Positions 37,437-45,463 are shown, counted from the stretch's first letter. The stretch is DNA of 64,000 bases from Lysinibacillus pakistanensis (GCF_030123245.1 NZ_CP126101.1:4090501-4154500), one strand, 5' to 3'. Translations and numbers: made by a program. Notes: generated by a model not told the origin, from the sequence alone.

Positions 37437-38185
37437 AAACTTAACCCCTCAATCTTAGAGGCTATTACTCTAACTACTTCATTATCCTTCAAACCTGAAT
37501 GTTTTAAATTTAAAGTATCACAGATTTTACCATCATGCATAAAAACTACTTTATCGGCGTAAGCTGCTACATTTGCATCATGCGTTACTACTATTAACGT
37601 GTGCCCTAGTTCCTCACAGAATTGACGTAAAATATTCATCATATCTTTAGAAGTTTTTGAATCAAGACTACCAGTAGGCTCGTCTGCTAAAATCAATTCA
37701 GGTTCATTAATTAAAGCTCTTGCGATAGCTACTCGCTGTTGCTGCCCTCCAGATAACAGTGAGGGCTTGGTATGAATATACGAACCTAAACCTACTAATT
37801 TTAAAAGTTCTATCGCTTTATTATTCACTTCTTCCTTTTTACTATTTGTTAGTAATGCAGGCATAGTAACATTCTCTAACACTGTCAAAACTGGTATTAG
37901 ATTGAAAAATTGAAAAACAAACCCTATTTTTTCACGCCTTAGTTGTGTTAATTTAGCATCATTATAATTATTTATATTTTCATCGCTAATTAGTACCTCG
38001 CCTTTGTCTACAGAATCTAATCCTGATATCATATTAAGTAAGGTCGATTTCCCTGAACCACTTGTACCCATAATGGCAACAAATTCTCCCTTACCCACAT
38101 TCAAATCTACCTCATCTAATGCTTTAACTTTATTATTTTCCTCACCGTACGTTTTTGATATACATTTTACTTTTAAGACTGACAT
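37433..38185 (-). CDS. MacB-type ABC transporter ATP-binding protein
   Basis: A 250-residue ATPase of the LolD/MacB class. Walker A is [12 protein letters not shown], the Q-loop [10 protein letters not shown] (family-typical), signature [15 protein letters not shown], Walker [13 protein letters not shown], and switch VVTHDANVA. It is coupled to the FtsX-like permease. Genes of this pair at the end of peptide clusters usually protect the producer or pump out peptides. It is separated by 60 bp from the VKOR-like gene. Confidence 0.92.
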   Translation of the reverse strand: MSVLKVKCISKTYGEENNKVKALDEVDLNVGKGEFVAIMGTSGSGKSTLLNMISGLDSVDKGEVLISDENINNYNDAKLTQLRREKIGFVFQFFNLIPVLTVLENVTMPALLTNSKKEEVNNKAIELLKLVGLGSYIHTKPSLLSGGQQQRVAIARALINEPELILADEPTGSLDSKTSKDMMNILRQFCEELGHTLIVVTHDANVAAYADKVVFMHDGKICDTLNLKHSGLKDNEVVRVIASKIEGLSL

Positions 38186-38245
38186 GCTAAAACCCCCAAG
38201 TTATTGATTATCTGCAGGTTTAAGTATAAATATATTAAAACGATA

Positions 38246-38665
38246 TTAACTTATCTGTTCATCAATAAAACCTTTTTTATTAATACGTTTAATCTTATCT
38301 TTTACTTGTAAAAGCAAGGTAATTAAAATAATCAGAAAAGACAACAAACACCAAAAACAAAGTGTTTTAATAATAAATATGGAAATAATCATTAAATATG
38401 ATGAAAACAAAAAAGCTAAAATTAACGTCATAGTTAAAAAACGTTCTATTTTAAATATACTTAAATTTATCAAAGCAAGGTAACCAAATACACCTATTAA
38501 AGGAACAGGAATTCCTATTATCTTTGAGTATGGACTCATAGCTACCTCATCACATCCATCATTAGGACATATTAATATACCTTTATAAACTGAATAACTT
38601 ACTAATAAATATAAAGAAATTAATAGACCAATTATAAAAAAACTAATTCGGAGATTAGGCTTCAT
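38246..38665 (-). CDS. vitamin K epoxide reductase (VKOR) family protein
   Basis: A 139-residue membrane protein with four helices that should reoxidise a DsbA-like partner and pass electrons to quinone. All four redox cysteines of the family are present: the loop pair Cys33 and Cys38 (ICPNDGCDE) and the quinone-side CxxC as CFWC (103-106). The conserved SPYSKIIGIPVPLIGVFGY segment is also seen. It follows the two lasso precursors in the cluster, and a DsbA-like gene lies on their other side. It probably forms the disulfides of the four-cysteine cores. Confidence 0.88.
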   Translation of the reverse strand: MKPNLRISFFIIGLLISLYLLVSYSVYKGILICPNDGCDEVAMSPYSKIIGIPVPLIGVFGYLALINLSIFKIERFLTMTLILAFLFSSYLMIISIFIIKTLCFWCLLSFLIILITLLLQVKDKIKRINKKGFIDEQIS

Positions 38666-38692
38666 TTCATTACCTCCTATTGATGCAATAAA

Positions 38693-38720
38693 TACCGAAG
38701 AGTAAAAATACTCTTCGGTA
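38693..38720 (-). terminator. perfect hairpin after the second lasso precursor gene
   Basis: TACCGAAGAGTA (38693-38704) pairs perfectly with TACTCTTCGGTA (38709-38720) around a four-base loop (UUUU in the transcript). It lies 10 nt after the precursor stop and lacks a full U run, so partial termination or mRNA end protection is likely, giving more precursor than downstream mRNA. Confidence 0.7.
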
Positions 38721-38730
38721 ACGAATTATA

Positions 38731-38919
38731 TTAACATCTTCCATTTCCAGCTAATGTTGTGCAAATACAAACATTCTCTACTTTATCTGTACTAACATAT
38801 CTATATTGTCTATCTGAATCATTAAAGCCTAGGCCTTCAAGGCCCCAGCCTCCACATCCTTGAATTAAGTTAGTAGCTTGTCCATATTCAACTAATGTTG
38901 GTTCAGTATATTTTGTCAT
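38731..38919 (-). CDS. lasso peptide precursor A1
   Basis: I start at the ATG at 38919 (62 residues): GAGG lies 8 nt upstream, while an ATG two codons earlier (38925) would be only 2 nt from it. The leader MTKYTEPTLVEYGQATNLIQ has the YxxPxLxxxG pattern recognised by lasso B1 proteins. The predicted core begins at Gly21 with GCGGWGLE, so the Gly1 amine can bond to Glu8. It is 42 residues long, with cysteines at core positions 2, 31, 33 and 42 (VCICTT, NGRC). A FNDSDRQYR stretch is shared with the other precursor. The lasso Thr at -2 is replaced by Ile. Cleavage site and ring are predicted, not shown. Confidence 0.82.
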   Translation of the reverse strand: MTKYTEPTLVEYGQATNLIQGCGGWGLEGLGFNDSDRQYRYVSTDKVENVCICTTLAGNGRC

Positions 38920-38989
38920 TACCATTACCTCGCTTCAATTTTATAGTTTGTCTGATACACTATATTAAATATTCAGAATTTTATTATTA

Positions 38990-39181
38990 TTAAAGTTGCG
39001 GTTTACATTTAGTACCATCTAAACTTGTACAAATACACAATTTTCCACCCCCGCTGTAAATCCATCGATATTGTGAATCTGAACTGTTAAAAACTAGACT
39101 CTCAGTACCCCAGCCTGCGCATCCTTTAATCACATTTTCTGCATTTCCAAATTCAATAATTGTTGGTTTTGTATAATTCAT
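38990..39181 (-). CDS. lasso peptide precursor A2
   Basis: 63 residues, with AGGAGG 9 nt before the ATG, among the strongest ribosome sites in the cluster. The leader MNYTKPTIIEFGNAENVIK carries YxxPxIxxxG. The predicted core starts at Gly20 with GCAGWGTE (Glu8 for the macrolactam). It is 44 residues long, with cysteines at core positions 2, 30, 32 and 40 (KLCICTS, TKCKPQL). Identity with A1 is high in the leader, the ring (GC-GWG-E), FN-SD-QYR and CICT, while the segment between QYR and CIC varies. Two paralogues in one operon suggest two products or diversification. Confidence 0.85.
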   Translation of the reverse strand: MNYTKPTIIEFGNAENVIKGCAGWGTESLVFNSSDSQYRWIYSGGGKLCICTSLDGTKCKPQL

Positions 39182-39248
39182 TCCATTCTACCTCCTGAGT
39201 TTTTATTATTTTATTATATATAAAGCCATTTTTGGCATCAGACACAAG

Positions 39249-39896
39249 TTAGTTATCTGCGTTAAGTATAGTTAAAAAATTTTCAATATCTTTTGGCGCC
39301 CCATTGTAAATCCTTTCATTATATATTAGAATTGGAGTACCTATAGCGCCTAACGAATCAAATTCATCTTTAATATTTTTTAATTCTTTATCTATTTTTT
39401 TACTATCAAAACTTTTATCAAATTCATCTATATCTAGATTCAACTGTGCTGCATAATGATAAAAGATGCTTTCATCAATATCCTTTAACCAATCTTCATT
39501 TGAAAATAAAATTTCTTGCATTGATGTATATGCTCCTTGATCATGGGCTGCTAAAGCTGCTTTTGCAGCATTTTTGCTATTATGTTTTGATGTTCCTAAA
39601 TCCTTATAAGTAATACTAATAAATCCGCTCTCAATTAGTTTTGTTATTTCGTCATTTTCAGTCAACATATTGTGGAAATCTTTACAGGCTATACAATTAT
39701 AATCAGAATATACAATTAATTTATTCTCCGCCATTTCCTTCCCATTTACAATGCCAACATCTGAATTCAATATATAATCATCTTTTATTAGGTCACCTTC
39801 ACTATATACTTCAATAGTTGGATTAATAACACAATAATAGAAACCTGTTATAATTAGTAGGGATATACTAAGTACTAATGTTATTTTTTTTACCAC
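39249..39896 (-). CDS. membrane-anchored DsbA-like thiol oxidoreductase
   Basis: A 215-residue protein with one N-terminal membrane anchor (ITLVLSISLLIITGFYYCVI), an extracytoplasmic thioredoxin fold with CIAC at 68-71 (SDYNCIACKDFHNML), and the cis-proline loop GAIGTPILIYN. It resembles BdbD-type DsbA proteins that introduce disulfides into exported polypeptides. It is placed directly upstream of the precursors and opposite the VKOR gene, its likely reoxidant. It is in the same leftward operon (67 bp to precursor A2). Confidence 0.87.
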   Translation of the reverse strand: MVKKITLVLSISLLIITGFYYCVINPTIEVYSEGDLIKDDYILNSDVGIVNGKEMAENKLIVYSDYNCIACKDFHNMLTENDEITKLIESGFISITYKDLGTSKHNSKNAAKAALAAHDQGAYTSMQEILFSNEDWLKDIDESIFYHYAAQLNLDIDEFDKSFDSKKIDKELKNIKDEFDSLGAIGTPILIYNERIYNGAPKDIENFLTILNADN

Positions 39897-39898
39897 AT

Positions 39899-40228
39899 TT
39901 AAGCCTTCCTTTTTCGAGTTCTATACCACATAGAGCCACTAAATAATGTTAATAATAAAGTTGAGAAAGCTGTTACTACTAAGAAAAGGTTTTTATTATC
40001 TTTGTCAACACTCAATTGTTCAAGAACATTATCATCTACCTCTGCACTCGATTGTTCAAAGGAATCATCAGATGATTCTAGTTCACCATTACTTTCTCGC
40101 TCGGTCTGTAAAGATTCTACAAATTGATCATGAATTGCAATTTCAATTTGCTTTTCTCGTATAAATAAGGAAGTTGACAAAATTAAAATAATTAATGATA
40201 TAATCGTAATATATTTAAAAAACCCCAT
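39899..40228 (-). CDS. two-helix membrane protein of the lasso cluster
   Basis: A 109-residue protein not recognised as a family member. One membrane helix lies at each end (about 5-23 and 82-101), around an acidic, serine/glutamate-rich external loop with predicted coil, and the C-terminus is basic (RTRKRKA). It is encoded between the ABC exporter and the DsbA-like protein, 2 bp from the latter, so it is co-expressed. It could be an immunity protein or an accessory of the exporter or oxidation complex; this is only position-based. Confidence 0.65.
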   Translation of the reverse strand: MGFFKYITIISLIILILSTSLFIREKQIEIAIHDQFVESLQTERESNGELESSDDSFEQSSAEVDDNVLEQLSVDKDNKNLFLVVTAFSTLLLTLFSGSMWYRTRKRKA

Positions 40229-40247
40229 TATTAAAACTCACTCCCAA

Positions 40248-41963
40248 TTAGGCATAAATTTTATTGAATTCACTTTCTTTATCAGTCAATAGTGTTTCAT
40301 ATTTACCTCTTTCAACAATTTCACCATCTTTTAATACATAAATAGTGTCACAATCTTTTAATGTAGTTATTCTATGTGCGATAGTAATTACCGTCCTATC
40401 TTTAGTCAATTTAGTTAACGCAACTTGTAGGAAATGCTCTGTCTTAGTATCAAGTGCGGATGTAGCTTCATCTAAAATAATAACTTTAGGATTTTGTAAA
40501 AAAACTCTCGCAATTGCAAGTCTCTGTTTTTCTCCTCCCGACAATTTATAACCTCTTTCTCCTACGACAGTGTTGTATCCTTCGGGTAAAGACATTATTT
40601 TATCATGTATAAATGTATTTTTAGTTGCTGTTATTATTTCATTCTCAGTAGCTTCTTTATTAGCAATTTTTAAATTTTCCCAAATACTAGCATTAAGAAT
40701 ATATGGCTCTTGAACTATCATACCAACATTCTTATGATAATAATTGGTATCATAATTGTTTATATTTATACTTCCGATTGAGATATTTCCGCTGTCTGGT
40801 AAATACAATCTTGCTAATAAATAGCCCAAGGTCGTTTTACCAGAACCACTAGGACCCACAATACCTACTTTTTCTTTCTCATTTATCTCGATAGAAATAT
40901 TTTTCAATGTAGGAGTCCCTTCTTCATATGAAAAACAGACATTATTAATTAAGATTTTGTTTCCTTGCATATTTTTTATACCATCTTCGTCTGATTGGTA
41001 CGAGGGTAAATCTATATATTCGAAAAATCTTTCGAATACATATTTACTTTGTTGCAAAGTGATACTTAACTGTCCAATTTGTTGAATTGGATTAAATAGT
41101 GATGCAATATAGCCAGTAAAGGCTATCGCTGTACCAGCGGTAATTTCTAAAGCTCCTCCAGGTCTTCCGAACCAATATACTAGTAATGGAGCTAATGTTG
41201 TAGCCAGCATAAAAAAGTTATCATAGCCTATTGCAACATAAGATTGTTTCATAGTTAGATCTTTGACCGCAGTAATCTGTTCATAAAATTCTTGATTTAT
41301 TTCTTTTCTACGCCCATAAATTTTATTTAAAAGTACACCATTAATATTTAGATTTTTATGGATATAATTATTTAATTCTGTTATTGACTCAACTAACTTT
41401 TTACTAAATTTATAAGCGAATTTCCCTATAAATGGCAATGGAATAAATAATATTGGAATTATCAGTAATATAATTGTAGTTAATTTCCAGTTCAATGAAT
41501 ACATAACAACTATTGTTGCTAAGAGAGATAAAATTGTCTGTAAAGTATAGACAAATGGTTTTATTGCTGTATCTCCAATTGAATTGGCTTCTTCATTTAA
41601 ACGTGCAATCATTTCACCCATTTTAGTTTCTGTAAAAAAGCTAATTGGTTGCTCTTGTAACTTTGAATGTAAGTTTTCTCTTACATTTTTTGTTATTGTT
41701 GAAGTTAAAGAGATCATTGCTAAACTTTGAGAACCAATAACAAAAATTTGTAGAATACCAATCCCCAGTAACATAAGAACTAACGAAAAAAATGAATATT
41801 CACCATTTCCGCTAAAACCATTATCAATTAATTCCATTACGATAACAGGTGATAAGGGAGCGATAGCTGCATTAATTAATACAGTTAACAAAATCACAAA
41901 TAATATCCATTTTTTATTAACTAGTTTCAAAACTCTTTTCCATGTGAAATTATATTTATTCAT
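40248..41963 (-). CDS. ABC exporter (lasso peptide transporter, D protein)
   Basis: A 571-residue half-transporter with an N-terminal six-helix exporter domain fused to an ATPase. Walker A is [11 protein letters not shown], the signature LSGGEKQRLAIARVF, Walker B VIILDEATSALD, and H-loop TIAHR. No N-terminal C39 peptidase domain is present, consistent with leader removal by the separate B2 protease. Lasso clusters commonly include such an exporter, which also gives immunity. It is encoded between the MauE-like gene and the two-helix protein. Confidence 0.9.
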   Translation of the reverse strand: MNKYNFTWKRVLKLVNKKWILFVILLTVLINAAIAPLSPVIVMELIDNGFSGNGEYSFFSLVLMLLGIGILQIFVIGSQSLAMISLTSTITKNVRENLHSKLQEQPISFFTETKMGEMIARLNEEANSIGDTAIKPFVYTLQTILSLLATIVVMYSLNWKLTTIILLIIPILFIPLPFIGKFAYKFSKKLVESITELNNYIHKNLNINGVLLNKIYGRRKEINQEFYEQITAVKDLTMKQSYVAIGYDNFFMLATTLAPLLVYWFGRPGGALEITAGTAIAFTGYIASLFNPIQQIGQLSITLQQSKYVFERFFEYIDLPSYQSDEDGIKNMQGNKILINNVCFSYEEGTPTLKNISIEINEKEKVGIVGPSGSGKTTLGYLLARLYLPDSGNISIGSININNYDTNYYHKNVGMIVQEPYILNASIWENLKIANKEATENEIITATKNTFIHDKIMSLPEGYNTVVGERGYKLSGGEKQRLAIARVFLQNPKVIILDEATSALDTKTEHFLQVALTKLTKDRTVITIAHRITTLKDCDTIYVLKDGEIVERGKYETLLTDKESEFNKIYA

Positions 41964-41973
41964 CAGAATCCCC

Positions 41974-42375
41974 TCAAATTGTTACTACTATAATTGAGCA
42001 AGCAAAGAGCATTGTTAGATTTATGATAATTTTCTTTTTTGTAATTTTTTCTGGTGCATGTAATCCAAAGCAACCACAGCCAAATGGTAGAGTGCGATTA
42101 TAATTAAATAGCATCATTAATAAGAAAATAATTTGTAAAAAAATTGCAAAATACACCATGTAATTATAAATATCATCTATTCTCAATAACAGTGTCAAAC
42201 CAATTAATAACTCTAAAGGACCGATAAGAATAACTGGAACAATAAAAATTTTCTTTAAAAAAAAGAGATTATAACCTGATAATACTTTTCTAAACGCAAA
42301 AGGGTTCTTTATTTTACCAATGCTACTTTTTATAAAAATAAGACCAATAATTGCTCCAATTATAAATATAAACAT
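41974..42375 (-). CDS. MauE-like redox membrane protein
   Basis: A 133-residue protein with four helices and the hallmark FGCGCFG (Cys100, Cys102). MauE/DoxX-like proteins support cysteine maturation of exported proteins with a MauD-type thioredoxin. It starts 30 bp after the thioredoxin-like gene and precedes the exporter. In a cluster with VKOR and DsbA-like proteins a role in disulfide chemistry of the lasso peptides is probable. Confidence 0.82.
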   Translation of the reverse strand: MFIFIIGAIIGLIFIKSSIGKIKNPFAFRKVLSGYNLFFLKKIFIVPVILIGPLELLIGLTLLLRIDDIYNYMVYFAIFLQIIFLLMMLFNYNRTLPFGCGCFGLHAPEKITKKKIIINLTMLFACSIIVVTI

Positions 42376-42405
42376 TCTAGACCATCCTTCTTTTGTATTG
42401 GAGTA

Positions 42406-42816
42406 TTAACTCTGAATAAAATCTTCGAGTTCTTTTACTGACAATATCTTTTCATTTGCATTTATACTTTTCTTAACTACTCCATTTTCTATAATAAAGG
42501 CTGTTGGCGTACTTTTAACTTGATATACTTTAATTAGTTCATTAGTTTGTATCGGCTCTCTCTCATCTAATACATTTATTAATATAGAAGAATTAAACTT
42601 CTTTATTTTGTTTGACAAAAAATTTATTAATTTTATATTTGTCATTTCGTCATAAAATATTAGAATACCGTTAAAATTATCATTTAGTTTATCCTTATAA
42701 GTGCTTGGTAACGGTGTTCTCCCATTAACGAAAGTAGCACTTCTATAGTATGTACGTATTGAATATATTAAAGTTAGTAAAAATATTGTAATAGTTAATA
42801 TTGCAACGATGGACAA
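42406..42816 (-). CDS. thioredoxin-fold membrane protein without CxxC
   Basis: A 136-residue protein with an N-terminal membrane helix (AILTITIFLLTLIYSI), then a thioredoxin-like domain (GILIFYDEMTNIKLINFL...VKSTPTAFIIENGVVKKSI) with the cis-proline loop STPTAF. The place of the catalytic pair reads DEMTNIK and no cysteine is present in the protein. It overlaps the cyclase gene by 22 bp. It resembles MauD-type partners of MauE in context, but without redox cysteines a scaffold or binding role is more likely. Confidence 0.7.
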   Translation of the reverse strand: MSIVAILTITIFLLTLIYSIRTYYRSATFVNGRTPLPSTYKDKLNDNFNGILIFYDEMTNIKLINFLSNKIKKFNSSILINVLDEREPIQTNELIKVYQVKSTPTAFIIENGVVKKSINANEKILSVKELEDFIQS

Positions 42817-44582
42817 CTCACATCACCTACTTTTCTTTTTAACCATAGCTCTGCTTCTAATGTAGCAAAATAATCCATACCTTTACTCAATACTCCATGC
42901 TTGTACATTAACATTTGGTTTTTAAAATCCTCTAGGTTAATTATTCCTAACTCAGCTAATAAACTACCTCTATATGCTTTAGCAATAGTATCCCACTCGA
43001 TCTTAAAACCTTGAAAGAGCAATAGGTCATCAGAGGACTTTCCTTGTTGATCAAGAATTGGGTCTGGAACAATTCCCCTCATTGAGTTTCGTAGTAGAAC
43101 TTTAGTAGTAGCGTTGTTTATTTTTTGATGAATTGGAATATTATACAAAAACTCTACAAGTTCCCTGTCTAGAAAAGGAAATCTTACTTCCATTCCTAAT
43201 GATTCAGCTATCGATCGAGTCATTGTGAAGCCTTGGCTTCTTTGTATATATTTAAAACTATTATTTATTTTTGATTTAAAAATTTTTTTATTTTTCTTAC
43301 TTAAAATAAAATTATTAGCATATTCACTTAACACTGGTGATTTTTCATCTGTGTTAAAAAGACCTTTAATTCCATAATTTCTAATTACGTAGATAAGAGT
43401 TTCATTTCTAAAGCGAGCTAGTTTTTTAGATTCGTTAAAAAAACCTATGATGTTTAAATTTCTTAAATCATTTGAAATATACTCAGGATTGTAGCCAAAA
43501 ACTTGATCCCCAGCATAGCCAGATAACACGACAGTCGCACCACCGTTTTTAGCTGCTTTTAGATTCTCATGAACTAAACTATAACTCAATGTATTTATAC
43601 AAGGTTCATCTAATATCTTATGTTGAAAATAATTTTTTAGTATCCATAGTTCGTCACTTATAATAAATTTATGATTTTTTTCCCCATACTGATCTAATAT
43701 CAGTTTTATATAGGGTCTTTCATCATCTTCCTTATATATATCGTAGACGTTAGATACAGGGAATACTTCTTCGCCTCTTAACTGTTTTGCTATACCATAT
43801 ATCGACGTGGAATCTAATCCACCACTCATCATAATAGAAACTTTACCGTATGTATTACTTTGGTTAAGAATGACTTTGCTAAAAATATCCCTAAAATGTT
43901 CCACATAATCAGAACTTCTTTTATAATTAATTGGTTTATAAAGTAATTCCCAGTATACATTCTTTATCAATTTCTCTTTTGAGATTTCAAGATAGGTTGC
44001 TTTTTCCACCCTAAAAATATTATTAAAAGGAGTTTGTATATTCGGAGGTGTAGCTTGATTATAAATATAGTCGATAAAGTACTCTTTGTTAAAACTAGTT
44101 GTCTCCTGCAACATTTCTAGAAACTTCAATTCAGTTGAAAAGAATAAGTTATGACCTTCTTTCATATAAAATAAAGATTTCAGCCCAAAAGAATCCCTTG
44201 CAAGAAAACATAGATTTCTTTGTTTATCAAATATAAAAATTGCAAACTCTCCATTTATATATTTTAAAAAATCTATTCCCCACTTCTTATAACTATGTAA
44301 TATTATTTCTAAACTCTTACTCTGGATACATTTTAGGTTCTCTTTTAATCCATCGAGGTTGTCGATACGTAAATCAGCAATTACTAATAAATCTTTGTCA
44401 TTATAGATACTTTCTTCATTTCCTACTACATCATTATGATTGTTTAAGCCTATCAAGAAGGATTTGTCCATTTCAATGGTATCGTTAAAAAGTTCTCTAC
44501 TCCAGATTTGTAAAATTTTATCTTTAGGAATAGATTCATTATTGAGATTAATAATTCCTGAAAATTTCCCCAATTTAATCAC
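42795..44582 (-). CDS. lasso cyclase (asparagine synthetase-like, C protein)
   Basis: A 595-residue protein with an N-terminal glutamine-amidotransferase-like domain that lacks the catalytic Cys2 (MIKLGKF), and a C-terminal ATP-pyrophosphatase domain with the PP-loop SGGLDS at 253-258. This combination, next to B1 and B2 genes, is the signature of the enzyme that adenylates a side-chain carboxylate (here Glu8) and closes the macrolactam. It overlaps B2 by 4 bp and the thioredoxin-like gene by 22 bp. Ordinary asparagine synthetase is ruled out by the missing Cys2 and the context. Confidence 0.9.
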   Translation of the reverse strand: MIKLGKFSGIINLNNESIPKDKILQIWSRELFNDTIEMDKSFLIGLNNHNDVVGNEESIYNDKDLLVIADLRIDNLDGLKENLKCIQSKSLEIILHSYKKWGIDFLKYINGEFAIFIFDKQRNLCFLARDSFGLKSLFYMKEGHNLFFSTELKFLEMLQETTSFNKEYFIDYIYNQATPPNIQTPFNNIFRVEKATYLEISKEKLIKNVYWELLYKPINYKRSSDYVEHFRDIFSKVILNQSNTYGKVSIMMSGGLDSTSIYGIAKQLRGEEVFPVSNVYDIYKEDDERPYIKLILDQYGEKNHKFIISDELWILKNYFQHKILDEPCINTLSYSLVHENLKAAKNGGATVVLSGYAGDQVFGYNPEYISNDLRNLNIIGFFNESKKLARFRNETLIYVIRNYGIKGLFNTDEKSPVLSEYANNFILSKKNKKIFKSKINNSFKYIQRSQGFTMTRSIAESLGMEVRFPFLDRELVEFLYNIPIHQKINNATTKVLLRNSMRGIVPDPILDQQGKSSDDLLLFQGFKIEWDTIAKAYRGSLLAELGIINLEDFKNQMLMYKHGVLSKGMDYFATLEAELWLKRKVGDVSCPSLQY

Positions 44583-44998
44583 TCCCTTCTTAAATTAAAA
44601 GTATTAAATTGAACACTCAATTTTTCCACAAACTCCGGTGCATCATTTATTACTTGACCATTAAATTCTAGCCATGCATGTGATATAAAAGGTTTCTTAC
44701 TGACACCTATAACTAAATCAATAGGTAATTGTTTTTTTCTAAATATATGATAAGCACTCACTGATCGATGTAAACACCTTGCTTCATTAAAAAAGAGTAA
44801 GCATGTATCTTCTACCATTTTTAGTATTTCTTTTATATAATCTAAGTCAATTTCCGTTAAATCCCTTAATGGAGGTAATGTGTCTTTAATTAAATACTCT
44901 TCATTAACATAACTAAATCCATATTTTTTTAAGTTTCTATTAAAACTTAAAACAGTTTTATATACTAAAAATCTATTAATAACCCTACTCATGCACAT
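44579..44998 (-). CDS. lasso leader peptidase (B2 protein)
   Basis: A 139-residue transglutaminase-like cysteine protease that removes the leader before cyclisation. The triad is visible: Cys75 (ARCLHRS), His107 (SHAWLEF) and Asp119 (INDAPEF). Size matches the separate B2 proteins of Gram-positive lasso clusters. It overlaps the B1 gene by 14 bp and the cyclase by 4 bp, so the three are tightly coupled. Confidence 0.92.
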   Translation of the reverse strand: MCMSRVINRFLVYKTVLSFNRNLKKYGFSYVNEEYLIKDTLPPLRDLTEIDLDYIKEILKMVEDTCLLFFNEARCLHRSVSAYHIFRKKQLPIDLVIGVSKKPFISHAWLEFNGQVINDAPEFVEKLSVQFNTFNLRRE

Positions 44999-45248
44999 GT
45001 ACCAACTTCAATTGATTTAATTTTGTAATAAACTTTTTTACGTCTATAGCAACTTTTGTCTCTTCAACATTATATATACGTGCAATCTTATTAACTATAT
45101 TAGAAATATGCTCATTATTTTCCAGTAAATTCAAAATTTCCGTACCTACCTCGTCAACACCATAATATTTACCATCATCAACATTGAGTAGTACACTTTC
45201 TCCCTCGATGATGGTTAATTTCACTGAATTATTAATTGTATATTTCAT
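44985..45248 (-). CDS. lasso leader-binding protein (B1, PqqD-like)
   Basis: An 87-residue RiPP recognition element of the PqqD fold (ESVLLNVDDGKYYGVDEVGTEILNLL). It delivers the precursor to B2 through the leader's YxxP motif. AGGTGG precedes the ATG at 45248. It is the first gene of the leftward cluster, facing comX across 286 bp. Confidence 0.9.
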   Translation of the reverse strand: MKYTINNSVKLTIIEGESVLLNVDDGKYYGVDEVGTEILNLLENNEHISNIVNKIARIYNVEETKVAIDVKKFITKLNQLKLVHVHE

Positions 45249-45372
45249 ATTTTCACCACCTGAGTATTTATTTTTCTTGTTTTTAGTTATATCTCAAAAC
45301 TTATATAACTATTTCTACCAAAAATAAACTAACAATGATGCAACTACAATGTTATTTTGCATGTCTATAATA

Positions 45373-45391
45373 TACCAAACCCTTTTTGGTA
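45373..45391. promoter_or_regulatory. inverted repeat in lasso/com intergenic region
   Basis: TACCAAA (45373-45379) pairs with TTTGGTA (45385-45391) around 5 bp. No T run suits a terminator in either direction. Possible operator. Confidence 0.4.
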
Positions 45392-45401
45392 AATATATCC
45401 G

Positions 45402-45430
45402 TATATTCCGCCATTTTCTAGCGGAATATA
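45402..45430. promoter_or_regulatory. perfect 10-bp inverted repeat, candidate operator
   Basis: TATATTCCGC (45402-45411) and GCGGAATATA (45421-45430) are exact inverse complements separated by 9 bp. Placed between the divergent lasso and com promoters, 34 bp upstream of the candidate comX -35. It is not the Bacillus ComA box (TTGCGG-N4-CCGCAA), but the GC core and dyad form suit a LuxR-type dimer such as the encoded ComA-like protein. Confidence 0.6.
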
Positions 45431-45463
45431 CCTATTTAACAATATTTGATATAAATATAATAT

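Noticed and set aside
38731..39181. Lanthipeptide or sactipeptide precursors
   Set aside because: No LanM/LanB or radical SAM gene is present; B1, B2 and a lasso cyclase are adjacent and both cores fit Gly1/Glu8.
42795..44582. Ordinary asparagine synthetase (asnB)
   Set aside because: The catalytic Cys2 of the glutaminase domain is missing and the gene overlaps B2.
45402..45430. Classical ComA box
   Set aside because: Half sites and spacing differ from TTGCGG-N4-CCGCAA; kept only as a candidate operator.
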